Part shown: one piece after another, positions 56,389 through 64,000 of the stretch
Layout: every line of letters starts with the position of its first letter
How positions within the stretch are numbered: the first letter of the stretch is position 1
NCBI GenBank assembly: GCA_028532985.1
Contig: JANCIK010000002.1
Location: 3,844,001 to 3,908,000, forward strand
Source: Stropharia rugosoannulata
Taxonomy: Eukaryota > Basidiomycota > Agaricomycetes > Agaricales > Strophariaceae
Length of the DNA: 64,000 nucleotides
Direction of reading: 5' to 3'
Notes under the pieces: generated by a model
Told to the model about the DNA's origin: nothing
What the model saw: the letters and a program-made list of their open reading frames with translations, nothing else
Database searches by the model: none
Translations under genes and position numbers: made by a program

Positions 56389-58327
56389 AGCTCTTCGTAG
56401 AAAAGCGCCACTTAGCGTAACGGACGAGATACTTCAAGCGCTAGCGTCACTGCCAGGCTCACTGGGCTAAGACGAATCATTCGTTCGAAAGTGAAGAAAG
56501 CGATCACGTGCGAACTCGAACACTATGTTGTGACATGACGCTACAGGCCGATAGCTGTAAAATTGCCGTGTTTTTGCCGAGAGGTGCCGTACGGCCTCAC
56601 GCGGCAGGCTATATAGTATATATTATATATATGCCCCTTTAGTACTTTAGTCCTAATCAGTTTTTTAAAGCGTTCAGATATTATTGCCATTTCTAACTCT
56701 TTTTGTAAGTACCTTTTCGGTATCCAAGCGTCTATTCAGACCAATGAAGCTAATGCATTACCTTGAGTCAGGCCGCCAGGCGTCGGCCAAATTGGTTTTG
56801 TCCTTAGTTCTCGCGCAAGATCTTCAATCGTAACAATTATAACAACGCAGTGCATGGTCGCAACAGTGCCCTTTTGCCGTCCCATGATGTATCTATCAAA
56901 GAAAGTACCATCACGACAACAAGTACACGAGTTGTAACCTTTTTTCCTATCAGAAGGGGTGTACAGTCGAATATGTCATAATGCATCGGTTTTGGATGGG
57001 AACCAACTTGGTGGGCGGGGATTTATACAAAAATTACCATATTGAATAATGCATCAACTTTTTGGATGGATTATGCATTATGGTATACCAGAATAATAGC
57101 TAAATTTGGTAATTTTGTAGTAACTTTGAACTTCTGAGTTAACCGAGCATGCTCAAAGACCCTGCATTGCTCCCAAAACACAGCCTGATATACTAAAAGT
57201 AAGACAAATACATCTGCACAGTCCATAAATAGGGAATATATTGTGGCAATCTCAAGCTTCACATTGCAAGACTGGTTGCAAGTTTATTATTACATTGAGT
57301 TTTTTGATTTATTTGAGCACTTGAGGAAGCTGCGGGCTCATTTGAAGATTGAGGGCATGAAGAAAATGCAGCAGAAGACCAACAGAAAACGTTGAGAAGG
57401 CTCGCGACGGTTGGTTCTCAAACGGGAATGTTACGAAGTCACGTTAGTCACGCATGCGTTACATATGCTGTATTGCATATTTGTGATAATGCATAGACAG
57501 CCGGGCCGAACAACGTAAGCCCCATTTTGGTATCGCTCTGTCACTTCAGTCACAGTGGCACTGGCAACACGGCCAACACACGGCAGTCCCGCTTGAGTTC
57601 CGCTGCGCTGTATTTGAGACTCCGTCCCTGGTGCCAGTGGCCTCCCGTGACCCCTGAGTGCCCTTTCTCCTGAGCGCGCATATCATTCTTCTAGAGCAAC
57701 AAGCTACCAGATGTATATTAATAGAGAGATGGAAATATAAATAAAATGGTTATTAAATATCTGCGTGGTAGTAGTTCGAACAAGAGTTTGAATACATTAT
57801 GGTATTACGTAAGCGAAGTGAAGCACATTGTGCGCACCACTGAGATAGCTTACTTGAACAAGGTAGTAAACTGATGAGTAGTATCTAATCTGGAAAAAAA
57901 TCGTCATATGAAATCGTTTGCGCCGTCCATGACCTTTCTTCAAACAATGCTGGCGGGCTTAGTGTATGAGATATGCGCTTCGGATATTGCCGTACTATTT
58001 GCGCGGTACATGGCCTTTGACTGCATGCCAATACACCTCCCTGGTTTAATTCTAATTTATATACATAGCTGAGTAGGATTTAAAAGACTGTATGTAGAAT
58101 TTAAGGTCAATTTGGTTTCTGTTGCCCATTAGCATCAAGAATTAGGTCAATGGCGCCCTGCACAGTTACCAATTTGTAATTCAGCTTTCGGCAGGACGGC
58201 GCATTCCCGCGTGACATTCCCAGGGCAGGGCAAACACGGCCACATGTTGCAAGCGGGTTTTTTTATGCTTTTTCTTTCTCCAAAAGGTAAGCGTCGCTTA
58301 TCGAATCCTAGCAATCGACTGTAACCT
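56389..58327. other. No gene recognised; AT-rich short repeats
   Basis: The region contains an alternating TATA-type stretch near 56610-56632 and a pair of related segments around ATAATGCAT(C) at about 56976-57080, one of them in inverted orientation, which may be a decayed short element. No protein-coding gene is supported. Confidence 0.45.
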
Positions 58328-58923
58328 CAGTCGAACCTGCCATAGTCCATACATGTGATAGGCCATAACCCCTTATACCCCATAGAAAAATCGGTCCACC
58401 GAGTTGGTTCGCAGGGAAATTGGGCCCAAATCCCATAACCCTCTGATACTCCATACCCCATACCTTTTTTGAGAAAAATTAGGGGTAAATCCCATAGGTT
58501 CCCAGGGTTCTGGGCCTTAATCTAGGCATCATTCAGTACAACAACAAAAATATTACTCCTTATTTCTGTGTGCAGCATCATCATATAGTAATATATTTGA
58601 CAATTTTAGTGGTTATACGCATTTCTCGAGGTAGTTTGGGCGCCATTTCGCTAGGTAATCCAGTCACGTGAGACATTTGCATTTTCTTATGGGCAACGGC
58701 ATTGAAGATCAGTTAACAATAATCAACCTTATATGTGGCTCATAGCGTGCGGTAGTGTCCTCAATGTATATAGGACATTATGCTAAAATCTACACTTTAT
58801 GTACAGTAAATGTGAAGGCAAAAATACGGTCTATTTTTAGCCCATTTTTGGTATCCCATACCCTGTAAAATCCCATACCTGGACGCGTCCACCGACAGGT
58901 ATGGGCTTTGACAGGTTCGACTG
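58328..58923. mobile_element. Short non-coding element with terminal inverted repeats (CAGTCGAACCTG)
   Basis: CAGTCGAACCTG at 58328-58339 is repeated in inverted orientation at 58912-58923, and the similarity extends inward for about 10 more bases (CATAGTCCATAC against CAAAGCCCATACC). The 596 bp between hold no coding frame but several CCCATACC words. The right end is followed by TA. CAGT-type ends with TA targets are usual for the Tc1/mariner-pogo group, so a pogo-derived MITE is likely. The left flank does not show TA, so the target duplication is not confirmed. Confidence 0.6.
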
Positions 58924-59236
58924 TACATGGCTTTCTGCATAGAATGTACCTGTCACGTCACTTGAGGGCTGTTCTTGTATTCGGTTATTTATAGCTTAGA
59001 TATACCTCGATTCAGTATAATATATTTGATGGCAGTGCCCTGCGCATCGCCCTTCAAAACTTCATAGCTTCTATATCGGTTGCGGATGTGTTCGTTGATG
59101 CGTGGCCTTGGGGTAGCTGCTGTACATACTTCGAGGATATATAAGTAGGATTGCTTTTGTTCGGTCATGCAGTTACAATTTGTTGCTGCCTTCGCTCCTC
59201 GATAACATCTGCTGCTGCTTTCGCTCATCAATCACA
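58924..59236 (+). promoter_or_regulatory. Upstream region of the DUF4419 gene
   Basis: About 310 bp without a gene. A second in-frame ATG at 59180 would extend the next protein by 19 residues. The region is AT-rich on the left with TATA-like words near 59018-59030, too far away to call as the core promoter. Confidence 0.35.
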
Positions 59237-60997
59237 ATGCCAGCTCATCTAGACATCTCTATGTTCTACCCTGAAACAGTCAAACGGGAAAGGGAACCTC
59301 TCAGGGTGCCACATGATATGTGCGTCGACCAATACAACCGTTTGCACAATGCCGCGCCAGTCAAAAACCTCGTCATCCTCCAAAGCACTTTTAAAAGTGG
59401 CTCATTCGACGGACTGGATATCAGGAACAAACAGAATGGCTTCGTTCACACCGTTACGCAGGCATACAACGATCACCATCATCTCGTCATACGGTGAGTC
59501 CTATATCCATAAGTTGGTATACATCTTACTAACAAATCTCACTTAGACCTGACGATGTTTGGATCGCGATTTTAAGCCAATTCAGCTGCTAGTTCGTTTG
59601 ATTTCATTTGACCTTTTGTTAGGCGGATGTTGACTGCCGTTATCTATAAATAGCATTAACAAACACGCAGAAGACTTCAGAGATCAGTTTGTTACCCACC
59701 TCGGCAAGAAAAGGCTCGTAGTGAATATGCCGGGCAATCGTGACAATGTAGACTTCGGTGCACTCTGCCACTTGATGTCTACGGAGGTGCATAAAAATGT
59801 AAGCTCCTGTAAAAAAACGTTTTTAAAGATGTATCTAACATCAAGATACAAGATTCTCGATAAAGACTTACGAGACTGGATGATTCCGAGTTTCACCACG
59901 ACTACTCCGAATGACGTTGCTGTGTGCTCTGTTATGGTGATGGCGACTATGAAAGCGTATGTGTATTTGATCCAAGAATATGCGTCGTTGGCAGAAAGTG
60001 TCACTTACACACCTTCTCCAGATACTTTGAGTACGAAATGTCCAAATGTGGTATTCCCGAGGTCACCCTCGAGGGTGAACGATCTGACTGGGTCGAGATC
60101 CGCGATCGTATCGAAAGACTGGCAAACTACGGCGACGAGCCAACACAGTGGCTGCGGCTGCTCCGTCCCGTTCTCGACCGCTTTATAAAGCTCTTTGACG
60201 GGGAGGACGACGTCGACTTTTGGAACAAAGTCAGCGTAAACTACGCTTTAGCATCAGGTCTGAGCTACCTGTCCGGGTGGATCACTGCTTTTTGCGTCTG
60301 GGACAACGACGGAAACTGGCAGGGAGAGCCACAGACAGAGCCCTACAACTTTTGCGGTATCCTGACCCATCACGAACTTCGTGAAATAGACGGAGTGATT
60401 TACCCTACAGTGCCGACCGAGAAGGTTCCTATGGGATTCTGCCAAGTAGATGTGATTGTCATCGACGACTATGCGACCACAGAATGCATTATGTTTGCGG
60501 GACATATGTCAACTGTGGTCGAGGGTGAAAGAGAAGATACGGTCCGCCCGTATCCAACTTGGTTCATGTTTGCCGACCCGCAGAAGAAGGAGATTCGACG
60601 GAACATACAGCCGATAACGCTTTCCTCGGCTCCTAAGAGCTTTAGAAGAAAGTCCACCATGAGACCGACAGTCCCTCATTTACATTCAGCATCCGAGGTT
60701 CCTTCCAGGAATAATCAAGCAATGGAACAACTGTTACAAAGGCTTCTTTCTCTGCGAGCCAGCTGTAAGATCCAAAGATACAATTTCATACCGTCTATAG
60801 CCACGAATCTTCAGGATGGACGGGAGATTATAACATTGCCATTCAAGCTCATTGGCGACTTTCAGGCGGAAGAAACGTCGCAGATCTCCACAATCCGTCG
60901 GACGCTACAGGAAAGCAGTCACACAACCAGATTAAAATTGAGTCAGTGTTACACACTAGAAATCAATATTACCAGGCCTACCTTAGAAGTTCCATGA
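59237..60997 (+). CDS. DUF4419 family protein, 508 aa
   Basis: Exons 59237-59493, 59547-59591, 59654-59798, 59853-59956 and 60022-60997 join into 509 codons. Family landmarks in order are RPDDVWIAILSQFS near residue 86, NKHAEDFRDQFVTHLGKKRLVV, KDLRDWMIPSFTTTTPND, MATMKAYFEYEMSKCGIPEVTLEGER, LRLLRPVLDRFIKLFDG and DFWNKVSVNYALASGLSYLSGWITAFCVWD. These fit the domain of unknown function DUF4419, whose biochemical role is not established. No signal peptide is visible. The last 130 residues after the domain are basic and low in conservation-like features. The intron before 59654 has a weak GTTCGT donor but is needed to bridge an in-frame stop. Confidence 0.85.
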
Positions 60998-61399
60998 CTT
61001 AATGTATATTAACACGATACAAACATGATACCCAATTTATTTATTGGCATCCTAAATTTACCTATTAAGCTCTAGTTGTAAAGGACAAGAAGTCGACCAA
61101 CATCAATTAACAGAATATCACTTCACAAACTTCTTTCTCACATGGCTTATTGTAAGTGTCATGATTACTTGACTGCTACATTGCCTTGATAACTTTAGTA
61201 ACAATCGGAGATAGCAACTCCACGATGCAGCGTCTTCAAAGGTACAATGGACTGTACACCTGTGAGTAATTGCTGTGTAGATTGCTGTAAACAACCAAAG
61301 AAAACAATTGTTGCGATTGACGTCGTACAGATAGAATACATATAAGATTTCCAGGGATCAAAAAGGCCACAACCCAGATGCATCGGATATCAGAGATGA
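60998..61399. other. Convergent gap, nothing seen
   Basis: About 400 bp between the DUF4419 stop (+) and the NEDD8 stop (-), AT-rich. It must hold both 3' ends. No further feature is supported. Confidence 0.45.
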
Positions 61400-61874
61400 T
61401 CATCGCCCACCGCGGAGAGCAAGAACAAGATGTAGCACAGCGCCTGCATTGATATTGAAATCTTTCGCCTGCTTGTCATCGGCCCTGTAAAGAAGATACA
61501 GATTTGTAAATGACGATCATAATCCAGGGCATTGTAACTCACATTTGGCGCCCACCGAAAATCAGACGCTGCTGAGGTGGTGGAACTCCCGACTGCTCCT
61601 CGACCTTCTCCTTTATTCTCGTAATCTAAACACAGGGCAATCAGTCCAGTAGAGCCGATGAGAAGGTGTGATATCTACCCTATCTTCAGGATCGATGTCT
61701 AGTTCGATCTACAGCAGGTGAACGGGTGAGTCGAAGATACTCGAGTAACAGCCACAGCCATAGGTATGATGAGCAGTACCTCTTTGCCTGTAAGAGTCTC
61801 CAATCGCACAGGTTAGCCGAGAAACGCGTCATTAACGAAGATCTCTCTCTCCTCACCTTCACTTTGATCAACAT
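61400..61874 (-). CDS. rub1: NEDD8 (ubiquitin-like modifier, Rub1), 77 aa
   Basis: A small modifier attached to cullins to activate SCF-type ubiquitin ligases. Exons 61874-61857, 61797-61780, 61708-61679, 61625-61543 and 61484-61400 join into 78 codons with GT/AG introns. The sequence runs MLIKVK, TLTGKE, IELDIDPEDR, ITRIKEKVEEQSGVPPPQQR and LIFGGRQM, and ends LHLVLALRGGR. The ALRGG end is diagnostic of NEDD8 against ubiquitin (LRLRGG). One Arg follows the GG, so a protease must trim it before conjugation. The first two exons are just 18 nt each, which is why no long open frame marks this gene. Confidence 0.95.
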
Positions 61875-62086
61875 TCTTATCGTATGAATTCTAAGCGCTT
61901 TGAATGGAGGTAGGTAGAGGCCTGAAGAAAGAAATTGAAACGATCCTGCAGTGGGGTCGGGTAGGGGTAGAGGTGTGAAGATTAGAGGATAATGGCGGTG
62001 AGTGCTTTGAAAGAGCGAATAACAGATTCCGAGTCAGTCATCATGCCACTCACGTGACCGTCGGCTCAAGCTTCGCATGCTTTTGC

Positions 62087-62713
62087 TATCGGCCTAGACC
62101 GATGACCGGCCCCTCTATGAACCTCGATAGAGGGACCGGACTTTCTCGCAGAGATTTGACGTGCCATCCGGTTTCCCACACTTTACGGCTGATTTTGAAC
62201 GGCCCTAAAGTCTAAGATCACGTTTATGCTTATGTGATCTGACCGCCCTTGGTCGTCCTTGCTCCCTTAACCACTTTATAGTATATTTGAAGCCACAGAA
62301 AGATGTATTTTACTATATGTTCTATATATTAACAACTTCACCCTTTTTTTGAAAAATATAAAGCTCTACTATGCGCCAGAATGAGTTAGGCAGAGTGTTT
62401 AGAATGGTTTTCATCATTAGAATTTGCTCGGGGAGCATATAAGTAGCAATAGAACCTTTAAGCATGCTACATTGTATGATATTAGACTTAAAAGAAAGCA
62501 CAGTAAGCAATTTCAATTGTTTTATGTCCTGGAGCGCGAAGCTGCAGGCGCGTCGTTCTCAGTAACGTGACCTGATTTGCTTTAGGGCGGCTCGAAATCC
62601 GTCCCAAAGTGTGGGAAAGTGGATGGCACGTCAAATCTCTGCGAGAAATCCCGGCCTGTCTATCGACGGACGTAGTCCTCATAGTCAGGCCGGTCTTCGG
62701 CCTACTATCGGCC
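62087..62713. mobile_element. Non-coding element with about 110-bp terminal inverted repeats
   Basis: The segment 62141-62168 is the exact reverse complement of 62621-62648 (28 bp). The similarity extends with gaps outward to GGCC...CCGA at both ends and inward to the GCCCTAAAG words near 62200 and 62582, about 110 bp per arm. The centre is AT-rich and has no coding frame. This is the form of a MITE or a deleted DNA transposon. I cannot name the superfamily, and the exact ends and target duplication are unclear. Confidence 0.7.
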
Positions 62714-64000
62714 CTGCCTTGAACCTGACGACCACCCTAGTACGACCACAGTTCAAATTTTGGCGTTCTAACCGTCTACATTGAATAGGCATGACTGCTA
62801 TGTATGTTTCGACTTGGAAGTTAAAAGCTTTACTTCTTTTGAAGCCTCCCCACTGTCTGCCTTGCATTCAATATTCAATTGACAAGGAAAGCTTGTCACA
62901 GCTCTTGTCAGACTTGTACGGTTCTTGGTTCTATTTGGGCACAGCCCTACTTGTTTCGTGGTCTAGATTCGAATTGCTGTTTCGGATGCTTCCACTTAAA
63001 AGGAGCATTATCATATTTTCTGAACGTCTACGAGTCCATGGAGTAACTACATCGTTGCATACCTATGAACATAGGAAAACAACATGTGCTGCTTTTTGGT
63101 CACTTGCATGAACCTGCCTAAAAGAAATCGTCAATGCATCCGAGTCAAAGCTTCAATTATCCTCTCCGCTTATACAAAGAGCCCTTGTATGATATTGGCG
63201 GCAGCGTGTGGCAGTAAGCCTGCCGGGCTGATGTCTTTCCAACGACGATGGGACCTTTTCTTTCCTCGGGGTCTTCTGAAATCCCTGTTGATCGATTTGA
63301 CAGGCTGGAATATAATCTAACTACTTCCAAATATATACTTGACCTTAGTAACATTGGGGTCGCACTCATGACTAGTGTTTACCATCTGAACACATAACGT
63401 AATTACATGAGTTAATCTGGGTATAAACAGGCAGTAAAAGCCCACGGTTCTCATAAAAAGTCCTTGGCGTGCAGGTGACAGGAGGTAAACCCTTCTGAAA
63501 TCCGCGAGTTTCTTCCGTCTGGGCCAAATATGTCCATGTCACTTCCTCCAAAGTATATAAACCGTCAAGTTGCAGTCGTTGAACCAGCAGCTTCACACTG
63601 TTTATATGTTACCCGCTCTGTTTGAGCGTTGTACTTTACTGCCATCCATTTGGTCTACCTTTGCGTCAGCTTACTGAGAGGGTCAATCTGAGTACCGAGG
63701 ACTTCTGGCATAGATCGCTTGTGCTCAACATTAAGGACATACATATGTACATTATAAACGTTTCTCCGGGAAAACACCTAATTACCCCAATCGATTTCTT
63801 CAAGCGACATATGCATCACATTCAATCATTAGACCAAAAGTCACTGACAGTCATATATATAGAGAAAGTCGTCAACAGAATATCCGGCGTGCCCCACTGT
63901 TAGTGCCTTTCGTCTCCCAGTGTTGCTTATCGACATGTCTGGTTCCATTAGCTCAAAACCAGAGATTGAACATGTGGATAGACAAACCCCAGTTTCTCCA
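62714..64000. other. No gene recognised
   Basis: The right end of the window shows only short frames with no recognisable protein. A gene could begin beyond the edge. Confidence 0.45.

Overview
The window is nuclear DNA of a filamentous basidiomycete, most likely an Agaricomycete. The genes are dense with introns of about 45-70 nt. The protein set is typical of the group: a GH15-CBM20 glucoamylase, an M35 metallopeptidase, an NCS2 purine permease, a seven-helix basidiomycete membrane family, a DUF4419 protein and a Ty3/gypsy element. All exon maps below were made by eye from GT/AG (or GC/AG) sites and reading phase. Each multi-exon model listed closes as one open frame with no internal stop.

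1-9.7 kb is a retroelement island. It holds the RNase H and integrase half of a Ty3/gypsy pol on the + strand, then four spliced genes on the - strand that I do not recognise (347, 167, 141 and 610 aa), then an LTR-like tract with a TATA box. Two copies of a hairpin plus polypurine tract lie in it. The whole island is peppered with the octamer CTCAGCGG: about 23 copies on the + strand and 2 inverted, in coding and non-coding DNA alike, against almost none in the rest of the window. 9.7-12.0 kb is a G/T-rich tract with long intronless open frames, two of them without a usable ATG.

12.0-26 kb holds the secreted glucoamylase (-) and a single-pass cell-surface-type membrane protein (+), with several kb of apparently empty DNA. 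26-32.5 kb holds a small unknown gene, five intron-containing serine tRNA genes (three AGA, two CGA anticodons) and a small SH3/KOW-like protein gene. 32.5-38 kb holds a purine permease and a seven-helix protein, both on the - strand.

38-50 kb is a regulatory and duplication-rich block. A Hos2-type histone deacetylase (-) and the Mediator kinase CDK8/Ssn3 (+) share a 220-bp promoter region. They are followed by two copies of an unknown gene family flanking a 0.5-kb patchwork pseudogene built from pieces of the M35 gene, the deacetylase start and the CDK8 3' end. The M35 peptidase (-) and a mitochondrial-type methionine aminopeptidase (+) come next. 50-64 kb holds a large Nup188-type nucleoporin (-), a DUF4419 gene (+), NEDD8 (-) and two terminal-inverted-repeat elements.

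I see no operons, CRISPR arrays or other prokaryotic features.
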